A stretch of DNA of 19,920 bases, from contig JNDT01001449.1 of NCBI GenBank assembly GCA_000697055.1, positions 1 to 19,920 of the forward strand, written 5' to 3'. The position numbers and the translations under genes are program-made. The notes beneath the pieces were generated by a model. It worked only from the letters and a program-made list of their open reading frames with translations. It was not told the DNA's origin and ran no database searches. How positions within the stretch are numbered: position 1 is the first letter of the stretch; each line of letters begins with the position of its first letter. This stretch comes from Saksenaea vasiformis B4078. Taxonomy: Eukaryota; Mucoromycota; Mucoromycetes; Mucorales; Saksenaeaceae. This document shows positions 1 through 10,204 of the stretch, piece by piece.

Positions 1-1952
1 TGAAGGGCATTGACCATTGCATCAGCTCCAAAGTGTCCAAAAGCATGTGCTTTGTCCAGTAACTCTTTGTGTTGTTCCTCTGGTAGTGTTACCATGTCAT
101 TGAATTCGACTGTCACAGCATGGTTCACTCGATTACTCTTACCTTCAAGAATGATTGCGGGAGCACTACCCCCTTCCAGCGTTTTTGCTGGGTCAAAAAG
201 GCGTGATAAACGATCAGGCAAAATGTTGTCAAGACCTGGGAGGTGCACAACATCAAAGTCATACTGTAGGATAGTATTGATCCAATTGATCATCATGGCG
301 TTTGCCACTTTCTGAGTGTGTAGATAAGTCAATGCTTTGTGGTCAGTATACAAGGTGAATTTGTTTCCCCATAAGTACTTGTAGAATTTTGTAAGAGCAT
401 AAACTACGGCGAGTAATTCTCATTTGGTGGTAGAATAGTTCTGTTCACTCTTGGATAGTGCGTGTGCCATAAATCCAATATGTCAGGTTTGGTCGTCAAT
501 GACCTGATACAGGGCAGCATTGATTCCAGTGTTAGAAGCATCCATAGCAACCTGAAAAGGATATTTCAAATTGGGGTAGCACAGAGTTGGTAGCCTGAGA
601 AGAACCTTTTTGAGGTTGTTGAAAGCCGTGACGTGCTCCTCTTTCCAAACACTTTCAAGTGTTGTCTCATTGCGTAGCCTGTCAAGTGGGGCTGTCATTG
701 CTGAAACGTTTGGAATGTGCTCTCTGAAATAGTTGATTACGCCAAGAAAGCGCTGAATATCAGTACCTGTGCGAGGTAGAGGCCAATCTTGGATATTGCT
801 TACTTTTCGAGGGTCCAGGGAGATACCTGTGCTGGATACGCAGAAACTGAGAAGGTATACTGATCACTGTGCGAAATAGCACTTTTTTGGATTCAATATC
901 AAGTTCACACTGGTGAGCTTGTTGATGACCGTTTGGACATGCTGTGCATGTTCCTCAAGATTTTGAGAGTGTATAATGATATCATTGATGAATGTTGTGA
1001 CGAATGACCAGTCTTTGAAGATGATATTCATGACCCTTTGGAACTTGGAAGATATCAGTTTGAGACCAAACGGACAACCACAGAACATGTACTGCATGCT
1101 TTTGAAAGTAAACACTGTTTTGGGTCTGTCTGGTTCATATATCTCAAAGTGATGGAAAGCTGTTTTGAGGTCTAGTGTAGTGAATACTGTTGTGCCTCTG
1201 AGTTTGTAGAATATGTCCCCAATAAGTGGAAGTGGATATCGGTCTTCCTTGAGGAGCTTGTTGATATGGCGAGGATCGAGGCATGGACGTCTGTCAGTGT
1301 AGTGACCGAACATATCCTTTTTTGGTGCCAAAGTGAGAGGACTATTCCAGGCTGTGTCTGTGGGAGCCTGTTCGATAGTGCCGTCTTTCAACCATGTATC
1401 AATGACTTCTTGAATTTTGGATTCATACACTACAGGCAGTGGATACTGTTGGTGGTATGATGTTACACCATCAGGCGTGTCAATGTGGATTACCAATTCA
1501 GGAACAGTGCAAAACGAATCTTTTGGTATACACTCATTAGCATCGATTGAAGGTTGAATAGCCTGGAGAAACTTTTCTCTTTCCTCCGTTGTACCTGCAG
1601 GTGAATTGTTTGGTTTGGGTGTATCATTTGGAATATTGCTTTTAGTTGTGTCATCGATCTGGTCATCCCATGAGGAGGCGATTCCCATAATACCCATACC
1701 TAACTTAGGCATGAGGTCTAGACCAATACTGAGATGAGTATCCAAAGTGAGATCCATGACAATGAAGGTATGGGAGCATGTTTTGCCCATGTACGAGAGT
1801 TGGAGATCAACTGTACCATAACTCTTTACAACTTGTTTTGTAGCCACAAGATGAATAGTGTTTTTATTGTTTGTATTTAAAAATACATCTAATTCTTGCG
1901 CCAATGCAAGATCTACAAATGAACTACTAGCTCCAGTGTCTACCAGGCCCTA
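1..1952 (-). pseudogene. E1 pol: protease, reverse transcriptase, RNase H, start of integrase
   Basis: Pol would process the polyprotein and copy element RNA into DNA. The protease active site LVDTGASSSF is at about 1917-1946. The RT runs over about 850-1500, with the RPCLDPRHINKLL and FTTLDLKTAFHHF motifs. Its catalytic box reads FIND (981-992) where FIDD or YIDD is expected, so one catalytic Asp is Asn. RNase H follows with AMDASNTGINAALY (about 520-560) and YTDHKALTYL (about 310-345). At the window edge the HxxFGHFGADAM segment opens the integrase zinc domain. In-frame stops are TAG 1950-1952 at the gag/pol join and TGA at 864, 483 and 420. All lie in the same frame as gag. TGA sits where Arg is common in the family, consistent with CGA->TGA. 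The element is very unlikely to be active. Confidence 0.88.
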
Positions 1953-3353
1953 CTGTCTTTCACTCTGTACAAGAATAGGTATGAAAATTGAGTCAGTGGT
2001 TTTGTTTGCAATAGCTCGATTAAGGTGTTTACCTTGTTTTTGGAGATCCAATTTCTCCATGTTGATAGGTAACATGGTGTCGGGATCATCGACATCCATG
2101 ACCTTCACCACACAGTTTGCCATGTATTTCTTCTTGGCATTGAAGTACTCCTGGCAGGTGTGCCCAGGCTTGTACTCCTCTTTCTTGCAGTACCAGCACA
2201 GGTTTGTGCCCTTGGGCTTGCCTCCTTGCCTCGTTTGCTGTGAGGCTTCCTGGAGCATCTCCTTCCAGAAGTTACAGTCTTGCTTGGAGTGGGAACCCTT
2301 TGGGTGCAATGGACATTCTTTTTGATGGAAATGTCTGCGCTTGGCCTTCCTCTGGTCAGAGTTGTCATCAGCAGTGTAACAGCACTTGCCATTGTTCTCT
2401 GGTTCATTCGTTTCGTGCAACCCATCAGTATCTTCACCACAAGATACCATGATCAGTTGCACTGCCTTGTGCAGGTCGTTGGTGAGAGATAAACCATAAT
2501 GGTTGGTTAGGGCAGACCAAGCTTGCTTTTTGATGTGTGGCCGCAACGAACAGACAAAGTTGTATACCAATTCCTGGTCTTGCTTGAGGTTGGCCTCGAG
2601 TGAGACCTCTTGGTACCTCTCCAGAAAAAGATGAATGGACTCCTTGGGGCGCTGGAATAAGTGTCAGTACTCGTCTTTTTTACGCCAGATGTAGAATGGG
2701 TTACCAAATTCGTTTTCAAGACAGGCAGCCGCCTGGCTCCACTTGAGTCCCCTGTTGGCCAGAGTCTTGGAGAACCATTGGCGTTGAGTATCATCGCAGG
2801 TGAGCCAGAAGAGCCGTTCCCAATGGTCATCAAGGGGCAACAGGTTGTAAGCATGCAATTGTACTTCAAACGCGTGAATAAATGACTTGACTGAGTCATG
2901 GACCTTCTTCTTTTCATCTCTGAGAGGACCACCTCTCACCTGGAACGCGGGTAGTTCCTTGGACACCAACGTGAAGAGCTTGCTGGACGCCTGGGAACTG
3001 TTGTCAGGAACCTTGGCCAAGGTATCTTCCTCTTGAGCGGCCTTGGCTTGAAGAAAAGCATCCCAACAAGCCTTAGCACGATCCAGATCCATTTGAGCAT
3101 TCAGACGTTCTAATTTACCAGTGTTTTCATTGCTTAGGACCATCATTAGCCTGTTAGAGGCCACCTTCTTCTTAGACTTCAAGTTTTCTTCCAGTTGCTG
3201 GATATTCACTGAGGATTCTGAGCATGAATCTCCATTAGACATGACAGTGTCCTCTGTTTCCATATGTTCTTGGATAGCCTAGATAGCCTGAGGTTCTTCC
3301 TGGTTGATGGGAACTTGAATGGGAGATTCAGTAGGGGTGATTTGGGCAGACAT
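1953..3353 (-). pseudogene. E1 gag (capsid and nucleocapsid), broken by in-frame stops
   Basis: Gag would package element RNA in cytoplasmic virus-like particles. The start is the ATG at 3351-3353, the first in frame, 43 bases after the inferred LTR end. A Lys/Glu-rich N-terminal part, probably helical, precedes a capsid-like stretch with aromatic residues such as WERLFWLTCDD and a Gln/Lys-rich linker. Two zinc-binding-type motifs follow: CPLHPKGSHSKQDC (about 2273-2315) and CWYCKKEEYKPGHTC (2154-2198). The second resembles the C-x2-C...GH-x-C knuckle of many Ty3 gags. In-frame stops are TAG at 3279-3281 and TGA at 2664-2666. The frame stays the same throughout (codon phase unchanged from 3353 to 1953), so these are point changes. 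Gag ends directly into protease across the stop at 1950. Confidence 0.82.
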
Positions 3354-3395
3354 GGTTGATAATAAAGATAAAATAGAAGAATTCAAAGGAAAAAA

Positions 3396-3581
3396 TGTTG
3401 TATGGGTAAGTTAATTGGGACAGTAGATGGATAGAATCCTTTGAGACTGTTGGATGTATTTATTTCAGTTAGATTGTCTGCCTATTTATATGATTCAGTC
3501 TTTTAGTGGAAATAAGAATTAGTGAACGTTCTTCTCAGTATTAGGTATGGATTATAGAATGGATCAATTACTGTGATGACA
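3396..3581 (-). repeat. E1 5' LTR (boundaries inferred)
   Basis: On the minus strand it starts TGTCATCACAG and ends near ACAACA, 43 bases before the gag ATG. It shares an identical 14-base block (plus strand 3435-3448) with the solo LTR at 9952-10199, lying about 40 bases from the same end in both. That similarity is the reason for choosing these ends. The partner 3' LTR is outside the window, so the ends are not proven. The remaining bases 3582-3684, up to E2, show no recognisable content. Confidence 0.55.
3483..3490 (-). promoter_or_regulatory. TATA-like box of the E1 LTR
   Basis: The minus strand reads TATAAATAGGC about 90 bases into the LTR. An AATAAA lies about 25-30 bases further on. 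This spacing suits an LTR promoter followed by the R-region polyadenylation signal. Confidence 0.5.
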
Positions 3582-3684
3582 CAGTGCTACCTTGTTGTAC
3601 TGAACTCAGTGATAAGTCTAAGTTATAGATGATAAGGTTCAGTTGGTATTCCAGTGGAGAAGTTCACTGTATATGGAAACATGA

Positions 3685-5175
3685 TTAATCTCTGATCTTT
3701 CCTGTTATGGAACACAATTCTATAGGATGGGCATTATGACGGTCAACATATACCACACTTCTGATAAGAATGGCATGAAACTCTTTCAAGTTCGCATTAG
3801 ATCTACTCCAGTTGATACAATGGCTCCTCCTGATAACAAACAACGCGATGAGCTCCAAAACGCCCATTTAGCAACTGGACACACAGGTGCCAAGCACATT
3901 GTCTGATACCTCAACAAACAGAGCATTCATTGGAACAATATACTCCAGGATGCTGTTGAGTTCGTCAAAGGCTATATAGACTGCCAAAAATATAACATTG
4001 CTCAGAAGGGCTACAATCCTCTGAGACCTATCTATGCTTACATCCCTGGAGATCACTGGGCTGTAGATCTGGCTACGTTTAACAAAACAACTATGTCAGG
4101 CAACAACTACCTCCTTGTAATGGTAGACATATGCACACGATTCTGTATCTTACATGCAATTCCAAATAAGCAATCCAATATGCTCATGAAAGCGTTTGTT
4201 CAAATCTTCTGTGACTTTGGCATACCTCATGTCATCCAATCTGATAATGACACCAAGTTCAAAAATAGCTTCATGAGAAAGCTCGTCAATAGTCTAGGCA
4301 CTGATCACAGACTCACTATGCCTTATCATCCTCATGCAAACAGTGTAGCTGAACGTTGGATGCAATCTGCTATACAGGTCATCTGTAAAAAGATCAAAGG
4401 CGCTGCAAATGACTGGGACTACTATGCTCCTAGTACTCAATTGGAGTTAAATATGCATGTCTCGAAATGTTTGAATACTCCTTCATTTTTGCTTATGTTT
4501 GCTCATAACATGAATGAGTTTCATAATTATCATCCTGAGGACTCTACATCTGTTAAACCTATGTCTCATGAACATCTGGTTAAATGCTTGGAACACATGC
4601 AAAACATAGTGTTTCCAGCATTGTAGGAAAAGATGCAAGCATATATCAATGTGATGAAAAACAAGTTTGACACAAAACACAAACTCGTTGACTTTCCTGA
4701 AAAAAGCCACGTCATGGTTAAGGTGCAATCACACAGTAGCAAGCTTGCTCCCGCCTATGAAGGCCCTTACACTGTGTTATGTAAAACAGAAGGTGGCTCA
4801 TATGTCCTACAGAATGAAACGGGTTCTTTAATGCCTAGAGATTTCTCTCCATCTAAAGTTAAACTTATTTCACATGATGATATTGTGCCAGCTGAAGATC
4901 TCTATGAACTTCAGGCAATCTTCAACCATCATGGCGAAACAGGAAACTATGAGTATCTTGTCAGATGGGAAGGTTACAGACCTGAAGACAATTTATGGCT
5001 TAAACCTGACAATTTTACTGATTCTGATTTCATTGTACAATACTAGAATCATCTCAAAAAAACCAGTAAAGACAAACCAGAGGAGACTGATACTTCCACA
5101 AGCAAAACACAGAAGCACAAAGCTAATGCTGCCAACAAAACTGAACCTAGATGCAGTAAACGCTCCAAGACTTAA
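3685..5175 (+). pseudogene. E2 integrase with C-terminal chromodomain, 5'-truncated and broken
   Basis: Integrase would insert element cDNA into the genome. One frame is open from 3685. The zinc domain has the two His (HLATGHTG, about 3868-3891), but the first Cys of the usual CxxC reads Tyr (GYIDCQ). The catalytic core has Asp in WAVDLATF (about 4060), Asp in SDNDTKF (codon 4243) and Glu in AERWMQ (codon 4351). The last two are 36 codons apart, the D,D35E spacing. SDNDTKF differs from the usual SDxGTEF by changes that G->A would give. A chromodomain covers about 4903-5043 (YELQAIF to YLVRWEGY to FIVQY), followed by a Lys/Arg-rich tail to TAA at 5173. In-frame stops are TGA 3904, TAG 4624 and TAG 5044. 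The stop at 5044 could be the natural end. Confidence 0.88.
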
Positions 5176-5403
5176 TTTTCAAAATCTCACTTCTAATTAT
5201 CTATTTACCTTAATTGCAACTAATGCAATCCATCTTCTATACTGCCAATACTTCTTTAAAATACAAACACAGTTTGATCATCAAATTGATCATTCATATC
5301 ATCGTTTTACAGCTGCTTCAGGATCTTTTCCTTATATTTTTCCTACAGGGTTTTTTGAAGATTTTTATTGATTCTGACATTATTCAAACAGTTGCTTCAA
5401 CCT

Positions 5404-5415
5404 GGTGGGAGGTAA
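5404..5415 (+). other. E2 polypurine tract
   Basis: GGTGGGAGGTAA lies directly before an LTR start TGTCATATTC. This is the usual position of the plus-strand DNA primer of LTR elements. Confidence 0.7.
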
Positions 5416-5620
5416 TGTCATATTCTACATACAGAACGACTAAATCATATTATGACATCTACAGATAAACCTCACAGATGAGAAATCAGATAAATAATAA
5501 TTAAGCTGAAGTACAAATCATATCAGGATCCAATACCTGATTGTATCTGAAACCTCTTTAATATCAATCATTAGTTTATCATTGTAAAATTTTATTTCTC
5601 AAGAACACTGCTGTTATGCT
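5416..5620 (+). repeat. E2 3' LTR (right end uncertain)
   Basis: It begins TGTCATATTC just after the polypurine tract. The solo LTR at 9952-10199 begins TGTCATATAG, suggesting related families. No matching 5' LTR is in the window and no clear CA end was found, so the right end is an estimate. Confidence 0.5.
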
Positions 5621-6849
5621 GCATTTTTGACTTGTCAATACAAGTAGAGATGTTTTCAGGTAGTGTCTAAGTGTAAATTTGATGATAGAGATAGCTAGTA
5701 AAATATAGAAAAAGGTAGTTTTAGTAGATAAAAAGAGTTCAGTTTGTGTGAGTACCAGGTGTAGATTTGAGTCAAATACCAAGACTTGGATAAGCAGTAA
5801 AGCTTAAAGAAAAGAAAAGAAAAGATAAAATAGAGTAACTGTTGTTTAGATCAACAATATATAAAGAGATCTGTTTGAAAAAGAGTATAATTGTCAGTAA
5901 AATCATTGGTATGGTTACCTTTATTCTTGTATTGATTCTATCAATTAGAGATGTATAGAGATGAAGTAGAGATATTTCTCAGGTAATCAGCGAGTTAGAT
6001 CAGAAGAAATATATAATTTTGGTAAAGAGAAGAGAAAATATAAAAGAAAATGTAAAAGAAAATAAAAAGAGATAGCAGAATCAGCGTCACTTGTAAATCA
6101 ATTGGGTAAAAAAAAAAATAGAAAAAAAGAAAAAGAAAAGAATCAGCAGATTCTGGTTAATGGTAGTTTCTTGAGAATAACCAATGGAGGCAGAGCAATA
6201 AAAGGTGGCTTGTAGATAACCTTTGGAAAAGACCTTTAGAGATGACTAGAGTAGATCAAGAGAAAATTGTATTTTAATAACCTGATATTTTATTCATTAA
6301 AATGAGAGGATATTTATATAAAATATATCAATATAAGAAAGGAAATAAAAGTTAAAGGGAGATAAAAAAACTAAATGCTTGATATTCAGTAAACCTGAGT
6401 TGCTTTGTTTTCAATTTACTCATGTTGCTTCATTTTTGATTTATCCAAGTTGCTATAGAGGCTTTTCTTTCATGATAGTTGAGAGCATGTGATCAGCTGT
6501 TTTTAATTTGTATGGTAGCAGTTCTTTTTTATGTGTTTTTTTTATGATTTCTTTTATGTGCATCATGCTTTTTTTATCTTGATCCTTGTTATTTTTTCTG
6601 TTAATACATACACAATGATAAAAATAAAGATAAGAGAATAGGAAAATAAAAGGAATAAAACTAATATAAATGTTCACAATAGTATTTTTGATAAAAAAAA
6701 AGTAGCAGGTAAGATTGTCTTTAGAGCAAAAAAATAGTACTTTACACTGCCACTGCTATAAAAGCTCCCTGTAAAACAATAATAAACAATCATCTAAGAG
6801 TCTCAACATATTCTTGTTGTTATCTATCTTTCAATTAACCAAATTTTAC
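5621..6849 (+). other. AT-rich relic region with no recognisable gene
   Basis: About 1.2 kb of A- and T-rich sequence with long AAAGA and AAAT runs on the plus strand and very few C or CpG. Short open stretches (for example 5579-5782 and 6453-6677, minus) are low-complexity and match no family I know. It resembles the A/T-eroded LINE copy that follows, so it may hold older transposon remnants beyond recognition. No tRNA, repeat end or promoter could be supported. Confidence 0.5.
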
Positions 6850-7647
6850 ACTCTAGTCAGTAGTAGTAGAGAAGAGAGAAGGTAGAGAGATAGATATATA
6901 TAATATAAAAAACAAATAAATAAAACTCAAATAAAAAAATAAAAATGAAAATAGTATAGAAAAAGATTATCAAGTCTTTAAATATAGAGTCAATCATATC
7001 AGTGAACATTCTCAGTAATTCAAAGAGAAAATATAGATATCAGCAGGTTTTTAAATATAATATAGCAGTTATATAACTATATACAAGGTTAATAGAGATA
7101 AATAACTAAGGTAGAATAAGAAAAAAAATAGAAAGAAGAAAATATAATAAGAAGATTAAGAGATAAGATAGTGTTGATAGGCAAACTCATCTACAAAAAT
7201 AGATCTAGACTTCTCTTCAAGATCAAAAGTTAATGTAGATATATAATAATCAATTTATAAAAAATAAGTAATAGCTGATATTATAAATTTATAATTGATT
7301 GATTAAATTTACTAACAAATAATAGAGTTTCATTTAGTATATAATTAATAAGATATATATTATTTAGAATAAATAATAATAGAAGCAAAACTAAAATACA
7401 GATATGAGAAGAGACCATAAGACAGTTATCTATAAAATATTTATTGTTAGTCTAAATATAGCTACATAGACAAATAACTAAAAAGTTAATAGAAATTAAA
7501 TAATATATTACTTAATCAAATAGAGACATTTCTTAGTAGTACAAGAAAGAAGTAAAATAGAATCTCATTCAAATTTCAATAAAACTGAAATCAGCAATAT
7601 GCTTAACATGTTTGTGACTATGAACTACCTGAAGATAATCATAATTG
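6850..7647 (-). mobile_element. A/T-eroded, 5'-truncated LINE copy
   Basis: This 798-bp stretch aligns nearly end to end with 7848-8651, the ORF2 C-terminus and 3' untranslated part of the LINE to its right, in the same orientation. Differences are overwhelmingly one-way: G or C in the right copy is A or T here, with few transversions and small indels. Blocks that match almost fully include GGTTAATAGAGATAA, GGCAAACTCATCT and GAGAAGAGACCAT. The right end is sharp: homology stops at ATAATTG (7647) and tRNA-like sequence begins at 7649. Loss of the 5' part is typical of LINE insertions. No coding capacity remains. Confidence 0.85.
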
Positions 7648-7648
7648 T

Positions 7649-7761
7649 GGGGATGTGGTGTAGCTCAAAGTGTTTATTTTGTAGGTATAGTCGGCAGTCA
7701 CTGTGTTTAGCATTTCGCCTACCCATTGATCGAATGTATATATGAAAAAATAAAAAAAAAA
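7649..7761 (+). repeat. tRNA-Ala-headed SINE-like element or tRNA relic with A-rich tail
   Basis: The first 15 bases, GGGGATGTGGTGTAG, are identical to the start of the tRNA-Ala gene at 13201. A box A-like TAGCTCAAAGTG (7661-7672) and a box B-like GATCGAATG (about 7729-7737) follow. The sequence ends in an A-rich tail (7744-7761). The segment GTTTATTTTGTAGGTAT resembles the tRNA-Ala anticodon arm with C->T and G->A changes. It does not fold as a normal tRNA. A tRNA-derived SINE is the best guess and a rearranged tRNA pseudogene the alternative. Confidence 0.45.
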
Positions 7762-8154
7762 CCTCAACACTAGGTTAAAAAAGAAAGAATTGGAAGGGGG
7801 AAGAGAGGAGGGGTACACGAACTAGGTGACACAGAGATCGGCATGATACTCTGGTCAGTGGTGGCAGGAAGAGAGAGGATAGAGAGATAGATGTGTGTGA
7901 TACAAAAAACAAATAAACAAAATCCAAATGGGGAAAATAAAAATGAAAAATAGTGCAGGAGAGGATTGTCAAGCCTTTGGATATAGAGCCAGTCGTACCA
8001 GTGAGCGTCCTCAGTGGCCCAGGGAGGAAGTATAGACATCAGCAGGTTCCTACGCATAACACAGCAGTTGCATAACTATACACAAGGTTAATAGAGATAA
8101 GTAGCTGAGGTGGAGTGAGAGAAGGAATGGAAGGAGGAGGATACAGTAAGAGGA
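7762..8154 (-). other. LINE 3' untranslated region
   Basis: Sequence between the ORF2 stop (8155-8157) and the left edge of the element. The part from 7848 is shared with the eroded LINE copy, whereas 7762-7847 is not. A 95-codon open stretch (7770-8057) here is hydrophobic and low-complexity and is not considered a gene. Confidence 0.6.
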
Positions 8155-9946
8155 TCAAGAGGTGGGGTGGCATTGATGGGCAAACTCATCTGCAAGGATG
8201 GATCCAGGCTCATCTTCAGGGTCAAAAGCTGATGTGGACGTGCAACGATCAATTTCACGAAGAATAAACAATAGCTGACGCCATACGTTTATCCATGATT
8301 GATTGAACATGCTAACAGATGGTGGAATTTCATTCAGCACATGGTCAATGAGATACATACCATCTGGAACAGATAATGGTAGAAGTAAGGCCAAGATATG
8401 CATGTGAGAAGAGACCATGGGACAGTCATCCACAAAATGCTCACGGTTTGCCTGAATATAGCCACATAGACAAACAACTGAAGGAGTTGGCAGGAGCCAG
8501 GCAATACGCCACTTGATCAGATGGAGACATTCCTTAGTAGTGCAAGGAAGAAGCAAGGTGAGATCCCACCCAGGTTTTGGTAAGGCCCGTCGCACCATAA
8601 TATGCTTATCATGTTGGCGACTATGAACCACCTGAAGGTGATCCATAATTGCACGTGCTAAACAATCCTTGGGTGGATTGGGGCTATGCTGTAGATGCAG
8701 GGTTGCGCGCCAAATGGCATTGGCACGTATCTTTGCCCAAGCATAGGGGTGGTGGAAATTCTCTGTCTGTGGCATCATGACTTTCAGCAGGGTGTTGCTA
8801 GGGAGGGAATAAGCGCGTCTAACAAATTTTGCAAGCAAAATTTGATAGCGCGAGTATATTGTAGGTAGGCCAGCAAGTGAAGCAACCTGGACCATACCAA
8901 CCAGGGAAGCAGGGTTACGCTGAAGACACATTCACAGACAATGTTGTTGGGTATCATCTAGTCGTTTTGCTATATCTGCAGTCAAGTGGCAAATCGCCAC
9001 GCCATACTCAATAATTGGTCTGACAAAAATCTTGTAGGCTCGAAGGGATGCAGGAAGGCCAAGTCCATACATGTGAATACCCGAATCTCTCAGTGCTTTG
9101 GTATTGGAATGTTGCAGTAATAGATCACGATCCATCCCACCAGAAGAAAAGGGGATACCAAGGTATTTGAAATGGGTACATGTAGGAAGGACGTTACCAT
9201 AAAGGTAAAACTGCGAATCTGCAGGGGCATTGAGGACCTCGCATTTGCTCAGATTCCATCAATACCCAAGAACATGGGAGTGCATTTCTGCAGCCTCCAA
9301 GAGTTGATGTATGTCAACGGGGTGACCCACAAGGGCTACATCATCAGCATATATAAAACAATTGAGCGGCATATAGGAGGTAGAAGAGGTGGGCCGTCCC
9401 TCTGCATCATGAGTTTGAGGAACAAGGTAGGGATTGTATGGGTCACGCAGTTCCTCTAAAAGAGTCCTGAGACTCGCACATTCAAAGGAAAGGATAGAAG
9501 CATCTCGAGTGCAAGGATTGAGTGAGCGGGAGGAATCTGGCAACAAAACTCGCACAAGATGTGGGTGGAGTAATACTGAATGGAGGAGACGAGGTAGTGT
9601 ATCAATATAAATTGAATACAAGAAAGGAGAAAGAATGGAGCCCTGCAACACGCCACGCTTCAGTGTGATAGCCCTAGATGAGTAATTAGACAACACAACC
9701 CTTACCAACACATCATCAAACATGTTGTGGAGCAGGTGGAGCAAACGCAGTGCAATATAATGTTCTAGTGTTTCCCAAATGATCAACTGATTGGCGCTAT
9801 CATAGGCCGCCTTGATATCCAGAAACGCAACTACAGCAGGTTCACCTACATGAGAAAAAGTGCGCATTGTATCATGCAGGCACAAGGCCTGATCCAGTGT
9901 ACCACGATGGGACTGAAATCCATCCTGGGAGATATCCAACTCTGGC

Positions 9947-9951
9947 ATGGT
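9947..9951. repeat. Target-site duplication, left copy
   Basis: ATGGT, repeated at 10200-10204 on the other side of the solo LTR. Confidence 0.85.
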
Positions 9952-10199
9952 TGTGGATTTCGGTTTGTTTAGTGATAGCTTGACAGACAGGAAATCCTTT
10001 GAGACTCTTTCTTTATTGGGATGTAAAGTAAAGATGATCACATGTATTTACGCATCTGTCCTTATTATTGTTCTATTCATTCGGAGATTGTAATCTTGAC
10101 CCTGGTCAGTAGATCTGTGTTCCTGAGATGGTCTTGACTTTGGATATAATGCCAGTATTTAGATGTGGATCTATGTCCTCATATATGACCTATATGACA
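9952..10199 (-). mobile_element. Solo LTR inserted in the LINE RT domain
   Basis: A 248-bp insert begins TG and ends CA (minus strand: TGTCATATAGG to AATCCACA). It is flanked by ATGGT direct repeats at 9947-9951 and 10200-10204, a 5-bp target duplication as made by Ty3-type integrases. Removing the insert and one repeat places both sides of ORF2 in a single frame, which confirms the ends. Strand is assigned from AATAAA on the minus strand and from the 14-base block (9993-10006) shared with the E1 LTR. A solo LTR arises by recombination between the two LTRs of a full element. Confidence 0.9.
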
Positions 10200-10204
10200 A
10201 TGGT
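10200..10204. repeat. Target-site duplication, right copy
   Basis: ATGGT, matching 9947-9951. Confidence 0.85.

Larger units (their letters stand above)
1..3581 (-). mobile_element. E1: Ty3-type LTR retrotransposon, 5' part (runs off the window)
   Basis: Read on the minus strand, an LTR at about 3581-3396 is followed by an ATG at 3353 and one continuous gag-pol reading frame to position 1. The frame passes through capsid-like gag, zinc motifs, aspartic protease, reverse transcriptase, RNase H and the start of the integrase HHCC domain. This order (RT and RNase H before integrase) is that of Ty3/gypsy elements. Gag and pol share one frame, so no frameshift is needed. Six in-frame stops interrupt it and no frameshift was seen. 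The 3' LTR and the rest of integrase lie outside the window. No convincing tRNA primer site was seen after the LTR. Confidence 0.9.
3685..5620 (+). mobile_element. E2: chromodomain Ty3 element (chromovirus), 3' part only
   Basis: Only the end of pol, the polypurine tract and the 3' LTR are present, on the plus strand. Reverse transcriptase, protease and gag are missing to the left, where the oppositely oriented E1 LTR begins. E1 may have inserted into E2, or a deletion may have joined them. The integrase has a chromodomain at its C-terminus, which defines the chromovirus branch of Ty3 elements and usually guides insertion to particular histone marks. The right end of the LTR was not resolved, so 5620 is approximate. 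Confidence 0.85.

Noticed and set aside
1858..2325. 155-codon plus-strand open frame inside E1
   Set aside because: Antisense shadow of the gag zinc-knuckle and protease region; no domain recognised.
6100..6140. Poly-A run as a LINE or SINE tail
   Set aside because: No element body could be recognised next to it; A runs are common throughout this AT-rich stretch.
7649..7742. Functional second tRNA-Ala gene
   Set aside because: Only the first 15 bases match; acceptor and T arms do not pair and the box spacing is too long.
7770..8057. 95-codon hydrophobic frame after LINE ORF2
   Set aside because: It sits in the 3' untranslated region, is low-complexity and matches no known LINE product.
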